In this document: in pieces, positions 11,531 through 25,064 of the stretch
How positions within the stretch are numbered: the first letter of the stretch is position 1
Layout: each line of letters begins with the position of its first letter
From: Diphasiastrum complanatum
Taxonomy: Eukaryota > Streptophyta > Lycopodiopsida > Lycopodiales > Lycopodiaceae
Assembly: GCA_029204225.1 (NCBI GenBank)
Contig: CM055096.1
Coordinates: 58,851,600 to 58,915,599 of the forward strand
Reading direction: 5' to 3'
Length of the DNA: 64,000 bases
Translations under genes and position numbers: made by a program
The notes under the pieces: model-generated
Told to the model about the DNA's origin: nothing
Database searches by the model: none
What the model saw: the letters and a program-made list of their open reading frames with translations, nothing else

Positions 11531-12315
11531 CTTGATTTAGTGGCCAGTCCTCTTACAATATCTACAGAATAGTTTCTGCACTGGTTGGAATGATGAAAAA
11601 CTTGAATTCGATCCAGACCCAGAATTTGGTCTAGACTGCATGTCGCTCTTCTTGTCAGTATAACCTGACTTTATAGATCTCTTGGATCTAAACTTCTGAT
11701 TTTTCGAATATAGAGTTTGAGGATCCGATCTTGAGCTTGAGGAGGATATTGATCTTCTGATCTCCGCTTGTGGAAGCAGTGATATTACTCTTGATAGAGT
11801 GAGGTGCTCTTGGATAGAAATTGCCATTACCCAATTTTTGTAGGCTTTAGGTAGACTCGATAATAGAGCATGAGTGCATCAGAATCTTTTATGACTGATC
11901 CAATTGCAGTCATCTACTCCATAAGATTTTTGAATGTGTTGAGATGACTCAAAATACTTTTTGCTTCAGAAATCCTCAGGGTGAAGAATTTCTTCCTCAA
12001 GTGTAACTTAGAAGTAACATCCCTGATATCGTAGAGAGTTGCTAAGATGTTCCATGCATTCTTAGCAGTCTGAACAGCACGTATGTGTCTGATCAGAGTA
12101 TCCTTGGTGTTGAGGGTGATCATGACAAATTCTTTGCCATCTCTCAGTCTCCACTTGGTGATGTTGGCTGCATCACCTTTTGGTTTGAGCTCGGTGCCAT
12201 CAACGATGTCCCACAGTTCTTTGGCTAGTAGTATAACCTTCATTTTGAATTTCCAGAGATGGTAGTTATCTCCATCGAGTTTGTCAATGAGAGATGAACT
12301 AGATGATGGATCCAT
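11531..12315 (-). pseudogene. Copia B gag with zinc knuckle
   Basis: From the Met at 12315 the minus strand reads a typical copia gag of 133 residues: DKLDGDNYHLWKFKMKVILL, then LWDIVDGTELKP, and KLHLRKKFFTLRISE. After a stop near 11914, the frame resumes with a serine-rich region and CRYCKRTGH (11537-11560), the first part of a CCHC knuckle whose last Cys is not conserved. The start is supported by its position about 130 bp downstream of the primer-binding site. Confidence 0.85.
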
Positions 12316-12446
12316 TCTAGTTGAATGAGATCGTTGGTAGAAACAACGACTGTTAAAATATTTTTGGCTGCGCGTTTGCTAGAGAGACGTCTTGGTAGAA
12401 ACAAGACTGATAATTCACAGTAGAAATGCAGATTACTGAAATGCCC

Positions 12447-12458
12447 GCTCTGATACCA
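12447..12458 (-). other. Copia B primer-binding site
   Basis: The minus strand reads TGGTATCAGAGC immediately after the LTR end. It is complementary to the 3' end of initiator tRNA-Met, the standard primer for plant copia elements. Confidence 0.9.
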
Positions 12459-12845
12459 TGTCATAAAACGTGGGGATGACTGGCAATGAAAGCTTGAGCA
12501 TGGTTGTGTAGGAATGGAAACGCAACAATTAGAGCAGAAATATTCAAGATGAATCATTCATACAAAATTGCGCAAATGAACAATACAGTAGTGAGACAAA
12601 AATTGCACTTTAATTAATATCAACAATGAGTACAATGGCTTGAAGTAATAACTTCAGCTTGCTGAGCGTGATAACACTAGCTACAGAAGAATTCTGATTA
12701 TAATGTTAAAACAACACTTACATTGCTTGATTCAGCTAATAGTATATATTTACAAGTGTGTTAAAAAATATCTGACAAGCATTGAATGTTATTTACACCA
12801 GTCTTTGTATATATATAAAGTGGGTAACCGCCCTTGGGATATTTA
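12459..12845 (-). repeat. Copia B 5' LTR
   Basis: Uninterrupted LTR copy. The inner end is defined by the adjacent primer-binding site. The outer end is uncertain: similarity to the other copy stops at about 12845 only because the other copy is truncated there, so the LTR may run to about 12892. Confidence 0.75.
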
Positions 12846-12939
12846 GCCTAGCTGTTTTAGGGTTGATGATAAGTTGGCGACGTCAATCTGCCACTGTTGG
12901 AAAAACCCGAAAAATACGAAGGAGAGAAAGCATGTAAAT

Positions 12940-13360
12940 TCCGAAGGTGCGAAAATCTCGAAGGTGACTTTAAAGCGAAGGCAGAGAAATGCGAAAAATC
13001 CGACAGTGCCTTTAAATTTGGTGCAAAAATGCGAAAAATCCGACAATGCCTTTAAATTGAAATTTGGTCATAGTGTCGCATTTTTTCCGAAGGTGCAAAA
13101 ATGCAAAAAACCTAACAATGTCTTTAAAATGGATTTTGGTCACAGTGTCACATTTTTCCTGAAGGTGCAAAAATGCGAAAAATCCAACAGTGCCTTTAAA
13201 ATGGATTTTGATCACAGTGTCACATTGTTCTCAAAGGTGCAAAAAATGCGAAAAACTCGGCAGTGCCTTTAAAATGAAATTTGTTCACAGTGTTGCATTT
13301 TTTTTTTAAGGTGCAAAAAATGCAAAAAAGACGACAATGCCTTAAAACGAAAATGTTTTA
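12940..13360 (+). repeat. Minisatellite, about six copies of a 70-73 bp unit
   Basis: Units contain AAGGTGCAAAAATGCGAAAAA, then a GACAGTGCCTTTAAA block and TTTGGTCACAGTGTCGCATTT. Spacing between successive CCTTTAAA blocks is about 70-73 bp after a shorter first unit. The period is close to a multiple of three, so it leaves open frames on both strands; I do not regard these as genes. Confidence 0.85.
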
Positions 13361-15961
<2,601 letters not shown>

Positions 15962-15962
15962 T

Positions 15963-15995
15963 GGGGGGGGGGTGGGGGGGGCCGGGGCCGGGGCC
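15963..15995 (+). repeat. G-rich tract with G-quadruplex potential
   Basis: Two G runs of eight or more separated by a single T are followed by two CCGGGG units. This gives at least four G runs of four or more within 33 bp on the + strand. Confidence 0.85.
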
Positions 15996-16552
15996 AAGTG
16001 GCAAGGGGCATTGATTGGCCATTGGGCAAGCCTGGCTGCCTGCCGTTGTGACTTGCGGAGCTCCGAGCTGGCTATTTCATGCGAAGTTAATACATAATCA
16101 TGACTATCACTGGTCACTGGTAGACTAAAACTAAAAACCTATAAATCTTGAAATTGATATGCTAAAACCTTATTTTTAAAAGAAATTTTAAAGCCAAAAA
16201 CCTATGTTAAAAATATGAATAGGCTTGTTACCTATGAGTAATTAAACTTGTAGGTTTTGGAAACCTACCCAAAAAAATGCTAGGTGAATTTCGTTTATTT
16301 GTAGGCTTTTTAACATGGATTATAGGTTTTTGGCGAGCACTGACTCCAACTGTTTGTGATACATCTGAGTTTGTTGCCCTTAGTGTTAAAATAACTAATG
16401 TTCATGTTCACACTAAAGTTAAATGGCCTAATAATAAGTGGACAAGCTTGGATCCTGAAAGGACGCGTTCCCTCAAAACGTCCCCTCCTCATCATCTCTA
16501 TGTATATGGGCAGTTCGCCCTTCTCTCTAATCAATTAAAAAGAATGTAGTTA

Positions 16553-17229
<677 letters not shown>

Positions 17230-17410
17230 GCATCGTTCTCCAAGGCATACAAGCTCTACAATTTGGATACCGAGAAGGCATTCACCAGTCGAGATGTCAT
17301 TTTCGTGGAAGACCAGTTCATCGACCACAAGGAAAAGCCGCTGATAAATTCGACCCAAGGATCGAGCAACCAGACAATTCCGATCCAGAGATTCAACTGT
17401 TGGATAATGA
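17230..17410 (+). pseudogene. Relic of copia B-type integrase C-terminus
   Basis: The + strand reads KAYKLYNLDTEKAFTSRDVI followed by FVEDQFIDHKEKP. It corresponds closely to the integrase end of copia B read from the opposite strand at 10220-10090. It is an isolated fragment of about 180 bp. Confidence 0.8.
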
Positions 17411-17882
17411 CAATGACTCAATTTTTTTGAGTTCTTGCCTTCTATTCTTGTGATGGCTATGTTATTAGCATTCCCTGTTTTCAGATCAAATAATGCTCTG
17501 AGTTTATTGAAACTCAATTTCTGTTGATTCTGTATGGCAGCAGGCTATTGCAACTTTTGGCATTGAATGCTATACCATATTTCTTGGGTTGTTGTCCTGA
17601 TAAGTTGCCTTATTTGCAGAGTTTTATTTGATTGGAGAAGTAGAATATGTTGTAAGGGTGTAAAAGCTTAATAAGTTCTTATCACTTGGACAAGGTTGAG
17701 TGTTTCGAACAGATATTTTGTTTTGTTTGTTGGTTATCCTAATTTTCCATCTTCAGACCATGTTCAGTATTGTGAGAGTGAATTGGAATGGGGTAAAAGA
17801 TTTATGTACTTCTGCATCATTTGGATCAATCCTTGAAAGATTTATGTGATTGTACTTGCCTCTTTCTTTTAAATTTTCACAG

Positions 17883-18545
17883 TGGTATCATAGCAGCTTT
17901 ACCATTCTTTTTTCCTCTCAAAGTTCTTGAAGCATAAAATGGCTTTAACTACAGAATTTGGAAGCACAAAACTAAGACGCTGTTGCAAGGGGAAGGCTTA
18001 TGGGGTTATGTTGATGGCACCATTCAGAAACTTGACATTGGAGATCATAGAGCAGCACAAGAATGGACAAAGCAAGATGATAAAGCTGCCTCTCTAATTT
18101 CCTTATCTTTGTCTAAAGATATTTTGATTACCACTGAAGGCTGCAATACCAGCCATGAAATTTGGGAGAAACTCCAATATGACTTTGAGGCTAAGTCAAG
18201 AACTCAAGTTTTGCACCTGAGATGGTGAGGATCTTGATAAGCATGTGAGCAAGATGAGAGAAATTTATGCCCAGTTGGCTGCTGCCGGTGAGCAGTATCA
18301 AATCCCTACAATGCAGAAGTTCTTATTTTTTATCAAATCTTTGATCCTCATATCAATCACTTAGAACCATTCTGATGAGGACTCCAAATGTCACATTTGA
18401 AGATGCAGCAAAGGCTATTGCAGAGGAGAAACTCATGCATATAGAGGTAGAGGGGGAAGAAGATGTTGAAAAAGCTATGTTGGTCAGACAGAGGAGAAAA
18501 TTTGTGAAGAAACTCTAGGATCAACTCGATGGTGACACTAAAAGA
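17883..18545 (+). pseudogene. Copia F primer-binding site and gag fragment
   Basis: TGGTATCATAGC at 17883-17894 is a one-base variant of the copia primer-binding site, so an LTR should end near 17880 (TTTTCACA). Its start was not found. The + strand then reads NYRIWKHKTKTLLQ, LWGYVDGTI, a helical block with SLSKDILITTEGC, and EIWEKLQYDFEAKSRTQVL. After frame breaks it reads TPNVTFEDAAKAIAEEKLM, which fits the distal gag. It ends near 18545, where the transposase-like sequence of the other strand begins. Confidence 0.75.
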
Positions 18546-18547
18546 CC

Positions 18548-20011
18548 TTGTAATCCAAAGTGCCATTAAACACAAGTGCTCCAACTAGATGAATCTGAAT
18601 AAAATCTGCCTCGTTCAAATTTTCGGGCACTCTGACAAAATGAGACAACATTGTTTTCTTTTAATCCATGCCATTAATAACAAGGCCCAGATATTTTTGT
18701 GGACATTCCAAACATTTCTTTCGATGCTTGGCCAACTTTTGTCTTTCAACTGTGGAGCATACTGTCATTCGTGATTTTTTGGGAATCTTTACCAGTTCAA
18801 ATTCTAAAAAAATACGAGTAACTCAAATAGGGAACATTTTTTGTTTTGGCAAACTCTTAGTACATCAAAAATATTTCTAATTTTGTAAAATTATCCGGCA
18901 AGTGAAAATATAAGAAATTAGGCAATTTCTCTCTGTGCACATCTATGAAATGCTTTAGCCAATCAGTTGCATTTAAAGCATCTGGAAAAACAGTTCGACC
19001 CTATAAGAATTCCCGTAATGTTGGGTCTTTTTGAAGTCGTGCATGCATTCATTGAAGCCATGAGTTTTCGATTGCGTGAACTGCTTTGTAAGCTTTGCGA
19101 CAAACCTCCAAAGCATCAAAAAAAATATGAAAATGAGTTTTTGTCCGACCTCACTGTTGGTAATTTCTCTCATCCTTACTTCGTAAAAAGAAGTTTGATC
19201 TTAATTCTTCAATTTCTCTTATACTCAGCTTTTGCAAACAACAGGATGAGCAACAAATAATATTTCGCATCTTTAGAATCTCAGATTTTGTAATCAACTA
19301 TTTTTGATGATTCATTAAATCAAGTGAGGATCTCAAGTCTCTTTTGTATTTTTCTTTTTGTTTGGAGTCTGATCTATAAATTGAACCCGTGACACTGGTA
19401 GGTGCTTGAACTGGTTGAGAAGGTGTTGGAATTTCATGACTCGGAATTCTGGCTCCAACCTCAAGATGTTCTGGACCCTCAGAAGGCTCTAAATTTTCAA
19501 CGAATATAGCTCTTTTAGATTTAACACGACGAACATCACTTTGAGAAGGTCTCCTACGAACATGAGAAAAGCTTGAACGTCGCGGATCAACAGACTTACA
19601 CGGATCCGTTGATTTACTAGAATCACTAACTGAGTGAATTGAAGCTTTTGACTCATTACTCAATGATTCAACTTGTTCAAAAGAACAATGTTCTAATTGT
19701 GTAGAGCCTGTATCTGAAGAGGAGGACGAGGTCGAAAGATTTGACACAAGCTGAGTTATATGCGTCATTTCTTGAAAAGTACTTGCTTGAGGAATTTCAT
19801 AAGATGAACGGGTAAATGATGACGATGCCACATCATTTACAAAAACATGTTCAGATTCAGGAGTGGCTTTATAAAAAAAGTTTTCATTGGGAACATCAGA
19901 TAAAGATGATGCACTTGTTGCAACGTATTGAGTTACAACTACTAGAATAGAAGAGGTAGAACTACTTGACATCGTAACCTTAAAAGAAATTTTAACTCTA
20001 AGCATAGACAC
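18548..20011 (-). pseudogene. Decayed transposase-like gene with serine-rich leader
   Basis: On the minus strand an open frame of 237 residues (20011-19298) is rich in Ser and Thr, with a basic block near its middle (KSKRAIF). After its stop the same frame continues with a Cys-rich start (IICCSSCCLQKLSIREIEEL), VCRKAYKAVHAIENS, WLKHFIDVHREKLPNF, HLPDNFTKLEIF, PYLSYSYFFRI and, after a one-base shift, YLGLVINGMD then KKTMLSHFVRVPEN and HLVGALVFNG. I count about six in-frame stops and one frameshift. The order Cys cluster, HLP-x3-TK and I-x-GMDQ-KT-x2-HF recalls a family of uncharacterised transposase-like proteins found in many eukaryotes. I recognise the pattern but cannot name the superfamily with certainty. 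Confidence 0.5.
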
Positions 20012-20217
20012 GTTAAAATAGTTAATACAAAACTAAATGTGCTCCACAAACTTACTTGCAACCTATGCTGGTCATAGAACAAATAAAAAGCTATGCGAAC
20101 CTCAATAGACGTATACAAGAAAAACAACTAAATGCAAATGAGCAACAAGCCTAGAAAGTAACTGGTTAATTAAAATTTCCAGCGGCTACCATGCCTTACA
20201 TACTATTTGGCAGCATC

Positions 20218-20268
20218 CTTAGGGTTAGGGTTGGTCCAAGAGTAGGTTTAGGGTTAGGTTTAGGTCTG
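20218..20268 (+). repeat. Short interstitial telomere-like tract
   Basis: About 50 bp of TTAGGG and TTTAGGG units (AGGGTTAGGGTTGG and TAGGTTTAGGGTTAGG) interrupted by a few other bases. TTTAGGG is the common plant telomere repeat. Confidence 0.7.
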
Positions 20269-20625
20269 GACAGTCCTGGCTCAGGCTCGAGGTCGGCGTG
20301 AGGTGAGGTGAGTCATGGCAACTCGGTCCCGATGCAAGGTGGAGGTCTGGCATGAGGCAGGGGTCTCGAAAAAAAAAAATTTAAGGACCGTAGTCCAAGC
20401 ATAACTCACATCATCTGCGAATTCAGAAGCACACATGCTGCCAGAGCTCTCGCTACGACAAAGTCACGGCTTTCTATAGGATATTGCATATGTTCTCGCT
20501 CACAGATTTCTTGACGGTAAGATTATTGTCCTTTTTTAACTTTGTTCTATGCTTAGCATGGATATTAAATTATCGCATTAGTAAATATTCATGTTTTAGT
20601 TAGTATTCATCTTCTTAAAACTTGG

Positions 20626-21017
20626 GTGACCTATGCTCAGCATAGGTGGTTGCACGAGTCCTCTCCTCTAACCTTTGCTGAGCATAGGTTGTGTTCGGGT
20701 CCTTAGTAACAACCTATGCTCAGCATAGGAAGCCAGCGGGATTTTTCTATTCTTACCTGCTTGCTAACCTATGTTGAGCATAGGTTGCATTTCTGGTCCT
20801 CTTCTAACCTATGCTCAGTATAGGTTAGCAAGCAGATTGCGAAGACATCCTATGATGAGCGTAGGTGGTCCTCTTCTAACCTATGCTCAGCATAGGTCGT
20901 CACTCGCGTGCTCTAGTCCCAACTATGCTCAACATAGGATGTCTTTGCAATCTGCTTGCTAACCTATCTTGATCATATGTTAAAAGAGGACTAAAGATGC
21001 AACCTATGCTCAGCATT
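20626..21017. repeat. Cluster of about ten 20-bp palindromes nested in a larger inverted repeat
   Basis: The motif AACCTATGCTCAGCATAGGT, its own near-perfect reverse complement, recurs at about 20628, 20669, 20711, 20765, 20805, 20847, 20877, 20920, 20960 and 21000, spaced about 30-45 bp. On a larger scale 20771-20854 is the imperfect reverse complement of 20933-21017, around a spacer of about 78 bp. Isolated half-conserved copies occur at about 20064, 20545 and 21645. The structure could fold into a hairpin with smaller hairpins along it. Confidence 0.88.
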
Positions 21018-21228
21018 TTTGCTACTCGTATTTTTCCTGTTTTACAAGGCTTAGTATGAGAAAAGTGATACTTTTGAGATGTTTTTGTAAGAAAATGTGT
21101 TGAATTTTTAGTTTTGATTTGTAGAGATTTTTCACAAAAACTGCTTGTCTTATTAAAGTTTTCAGTATTTCTCATTAAGATAGTGTTTTAAATTTTCCTA
21201 AAGAATCTTTTTCTTTGCAGATTTTCAA

Positions 21229-21882
21229 TTGTCTTTGATAATTTTCAAAATGTCGAGGATTTCTTTTAAAATTTCGGGTAAATCTCAAGATATTCCACTG
21301 AAAGATAAGAAGAAATTCATGTACTACTTCACCAGAGAGGTCAACAACACAAAGCTATCGAAGCTTTTTATTCATTTAGCTGAGAAGCCTGGCAAGGGAG
21401 ACTCACAATTCAAAGTTCAAGGAAGATTGCTTGTTGATCAACCAGATGAGGATGAGGAAGAGGTTTTGTGAACGTACTTGTAAAGGAGACGGATAAGTCT
21501 CATTCTATTTTCATTCTGAATGAGACTATGATAAAGATTCGACTTTGCCGAGACGAGACCATTAAAGCCTATTTTGATAAAGCTCTAGTTACTTTGGTGT
21601 GTAATTATAAAACATATTATTATTCAAGTATGTCTACATTTGTTTCATGCTTAGCATAGTGGTTACTAAATATAAAATTCTTTGAATTTTTAGGTAAAAG
21701 CTTTTACTCATTCTATTTTAAACTTGATTTTTGTTTCTGTCCAGAGCATGAAGCAATGCTTAAAAATGGTTCTAGCTGCTATTGTTGAGGGGAAAGATCC
21801 GGTCTATTCATTACGGGGTTCAAAAGGTGTATCTATTGGACCTCGCAAGCTTGCTTCTACCACAGCTCAGGTCACAAAGCCG
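21229..21882 (+). CDS. Unrecognised possible coding segments (low confidence)
   Basis: Three + strand frames follow one another: 21250-21471 (KMSRISFKISGKSQDIPLKD, then a basic and finally acidic end DEDEEE), 21468-21600 (ETMIKIRLCRDETIKAYFDK) and 21724-21882 (SMKQCLKMVLAAIVEGKDP). A possible intron of about 150 bp with GT and a pyrimidine-rich TCTGTCCAG end separates the last two. The final residues of the last frame are LTR sequence of copia C, so any gene would be cut off at 21882. I recognise no family. It may be part of the adjacent transposon-like region or a chance frame. Confidence 0.25.
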
Positions 21883-22446
21883 TCTAATCAGCTGCTAAAT
21901 GCAAAAACATTCTAATAGACAACTTATGCTAAATATAGTCACAACTTGAAGTGTTCTAATTGCCCAACAGGATCTTAGAAGCTAATTCATACTCTAAAAC
22001 AAGAGTACAGTCCACCGAAGAGATTAGAGATGGCTTGTGTGTGGTACTAGTGAAATCAGATTCAATGTGAAGTATAGTTCTGAAATAAATGGAAGAGCAG
22101 TATAATATCGCGAGTTCCTCAGGCGTTAAAGACAGCCATCGTCTGATCAGAAACCGAGGAGTCGTAGACGTCCGTGTTCTGATCAGAGTGAGTAAACAAG
22201 CTCGATCAAACAGCAGTGAAAGTGCATTGAATCACAACAAGGATTCATCTACGTTGTAAACAGATAGAAGCAAGCTGCTGCTATATTACACTGAAGCACA
22301 CTACAAATAGCAATTACAACCAAAAATTGACGGCGTAATTGGAAGGCTCAAATAATGCATCTCATGGACGGAGCAACACCTAATCTGTGCTTGGACGATC
22401 TATTTATAGATTTCGTTAGTGTATTAATTACATTGAATGCTTGTCA
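21883..22446 (-). repeat. Copia C 3' LTR (outer end missing)
   Basis: It matches the right copy over 355 bp, including CAGTCCACCGAAGAGATTAG and GAGGAGTCGTAGACGTCCGT. The inner end CATTGAATGCTTGTCA corresponds to an LTR start TGACAAGC on the element strand. Confidence 0.85.
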
Positions 22447-22600
22447 CCTAATTAGGAAAGTCATAGTGCTTGGAAGTATATGGCTTTTGTGACAACTATA
22501 CACAATATATATGGTCAATAATTCAGCATCATCGACACAGATGAGGACGTTGCTAGAACATTTCTCGTTTATTGTAGACGACCTTCGGGAAGTTTCTCTC

Positions 22601-23359
22601 TCATCGCATTTTTTGCAAAACGCCAAAGAGTACTTCACTATCAGTCTCAGCACAATAAGGTTTAGTCAATTCTATACTTGGATCCATTGGGGCATCAATT
22701 GGTTTGCAATCAGACATATGAAACTTTTCTAAAATGCCTTTTAGATGTGACTGCTGGCTAAGATAGATCTTCTTGTGAAGTCTATCTCTAGTAATGTGAA
22801 TTCCTAGCAAAGAATGAACAGCTCCTAAATCAGTCATGTCAAATTTCTTTGACAGATCACTCTTAGTAGTGTGCAGTAGAGAAGTGTCGTTAGACAAAAT
22901 AAATGCATCATCTACGTAAAGAGCTATGTGAATTGAATCGGTGCCTATATGCTTTGAATAAACATTATAGTCAGCTAAATTGTTTGCAAACCCCAATTGA
23001 ATGAGATAAGAGTTGATTCTATCGAACCATGCTCTTGCATCCTATTTTAGACCATAGATTGCTTTGTGTAGCTTGCACACTTTGTGCTCTTGGCCTTTGA
23101 CTTTGAATCCTTATGGTTGGAAGGTATACAGCTCCTCTTTGACATTGTCGTTGAGAAATGCTGCCTTGACATCCATTTGGTGCATTTCGAGGTCTTCCGC
23201 GACTGCTAACACAATCAGAGACCTGATTGATTGCATCTTGACGACAAGACTAAAAATTTCTTGGTAATCCACTCCTTGAACTTGAGTGAATCCTTTAGCC
23301 ACTAGTTGTGCTTTCCATTTTGCAATGGAACCATCAGAGTTGATCTTCTTCTTGAACAT
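22601..23359 (-). pseudogene. Copia C reverse transcriptase
   Basis: From 23359 the minus strand reads MFKKKINSDGSIAKWKAQLV, AKGFTQVQGVDYQEIFS, and MHQMDVKAAFLN with the first catalytic Asp. After a break at about 23100, 22996-22601 gives HIALYVDDAFILSNDTSLL with the catalytic YVDD, then DMTDLGAVHSLLGI and the thumb region. All three catalytic Asp residues are present. Stops at about 23045 and 23115 and a frame change separate the halves, and the thumb runs out near 22620. Confidence 0.87.
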
Positions 23360-24500
23360 TCACTTGTTGTCAATAACTCTCTTGTGAGTGGGGAAGTCGA
23401 CCATCGTCCAGGTCTGATTCATCAAAAGTGAGTTCTACTCGCTTTCCATAGCTTCTTGCCACTTCACAGCATCCTTGGAGTTAATTGCTTCGGCTAGGCT
23501 CTCTGGTTTTTCTGATGAAGTCCAGAATGATTGAGGTGCATACCTCTTAGGAACTATCCGAGTTTGTGAGGATCTGTGGGCGATGATGCTTCTTCTTGAA
23601 TTTTTTCATATCTGTTCAAGCTAGCTTGGTCTGGTCTGATGACAGGTACTATCAGCTGCTTGGCTTCTGTAGCTATAGCTACAAGTTATGTAGAAGGAAC
23701 ATCAACGTTGGAAGAATCCATGCTACGTAAAATAGGATGAAATGACATAACATCATTTATCGATGGTTGTTTGAAATCATAGTATGTATGTTCTTGAAAT
23801 ATTACATCCCTAGAGACAAATACCACATTGGTGGATGGATCATAAACTTTATAAGCTTTATGTTCATCAAGATAGCCAATGAAAGTACATTTATTTATCT
23901 TATGATCCAGCTTCTTCCTAAGCTGTTTAAGAATGTGAACAAAACATATACAATCATATATTTTTAAATGGCTGACACAAGGTTTGTGCCCATGCCAAAC
24001 TTCATGAGGGGTCTTGTTGTTGACGGCTTTGGTGCTGGATTTGTTCTAAACGTAACAGACTGTGGCAGTAGCTTTTACCCAGAACTTCGTAGGTAGGTGT
24101 GCTTGATGTAGCATGGATCTGGCTGAGTTGAGAAGAGTTCGATTGAATAGGAAGTGGTGAACTGTCTTCTAATACCATGTTCAGTCATGTAGTCGGACAT
24201 CTCGTTGGAGATGTATTCACCACCACCATCAGTTCGGAGTGCCTTCACTTTCTTAGACGTTTGTGTCTCAGCCATGTCCTTGAATCTCTTGAAGCATTCA
24301 AAGGCTTCGTATTTGTGCTTAATAAATATGACTGTAGACTACCTGGAGTAATCATCTATGAAAGTGATAAAATAGATTGCATCTCCTAATGACGGAGTTG
24401 GCATTGGACCACAGAGATCACTATGTACAAGATCTAATACATGCTTTGTTTTGATGGAATGGGATTTTGGAAATTTGCTTCTAGAGTGTTTCTCATAGAT
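23360..24500 (-). pseudogene. Copia C integrase and linker
   Basis: The minus strand between 24500 and 23800 covers integrase in several frames: an HSDLCGPMPTPSL-like entry near 24420, ALRTDGGGEYISNEMSDYM (24075-24275) with the second catalytic Asp, and a NKTPHEVWHG-like block near 24000. A linker follows leftward to the reverse transcriptase. Stops and frameshifts are frequent. Confidence 0.72.
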
Positions 24501-24507
24501 GCATGAT

Positions 24508-25056
24508 TCACAAATAAAGATATTTTCTATCTAATGAAGACGGGAAATTCAAACCATCAACTAAATTATTACAACGCATATAAAAAAGTGATCTTGTATC
24601 CACGTGTCCAAATCGATTATGCCACAGAACAGCACTGTCGTTTACATTTTTATTAGAGATACTAGCTAATGCAACTGAATTAGAGAGTACGTAAAGATTT
24701 TTGACTCTAGTGCATCTAGTCAGAGTAGTATCTTCCTCGAGTATTGTACACTGCTCAGATGAGAAAGTAACAATGTAGCATTCATCAGTTATCTTAGAGA
24801 CTGATAACAGGTTCTTTGGCAACTGAGGAACATGAAGGATGTTAGGAACACAAATGGATAGATCGTTGTTGAAGCTGATCTTCACTGCTCCTTTGCCTTC
24901 CACGCATATGGTGCTAGAATCTCCAAGGTAGATAAATTGGTCTCTGTTGTAAGTGTACTCCGTAAACCATTCCTTGTGAGAGGTCATGTGTTGGATAGCG
25001 CCGTTGTCTAGGTACCAGCTATCATAGTCTTCGTTGCTGCTGTAAGCCATTAACAA
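24508..25056 (-). pseudogene. Copia C protease and pre-integrase
   Basis: This open frame of 182 residues begins near the protease active site WYLDNGAIQHMTSHKEWF, where the usual D-S-G is D-N-G. It continues with CVPNILHVPQLPKNLLSV and ends with the pre-integrase LWHNRFGHVDTRSL. The Ser-to-Asn change next to the catalytic Asp would be expected to reduce or abolish activity. Confidence 0.87.
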
Positions 25057-25064
25057 GTGTGTGT

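Larger units (their letters stand above)
1824..12892 (-). mobile_element. Copia B, Ty1/copia element split by a nested gypsy element
   Basis: This is a minus-strand copia. Its 5' LTR begins at 12459 (right), preceded on the element strand by a primer-binding site. Gag, knuckle, protease, integrase and the start of reverse transcriptase follow leftward to about 9697. There the reverse transcriptase fuses directly to LTR sequence (9697-9550), so the rest of reverse transcriptase, RNase H and the polypurine tract are deleted. The 3' LTR continues at 2060-1824 once the nested gypsy is removed. Left and right LTR copies match closely over 1824-2060 and 12459-12693. The right outer edge is uncertain: shared sequence ends near 12845 and I place the edge by eye before the minisatellite. 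Confidence 0.8.

Noticed and set aside
12843-13272. Repetitive open frames on both strands of the minisatellite
   Set aside because: They follow from a repeat period close to a multiple of three and have no recognisable domain.
20626-21017. CRISPR array
   Set aside because: Spacing is regular-looking, but the repeats are palindromic and divergent, the spacers are related to each other, and the sequence is from a eukaryotic nuclear genome.
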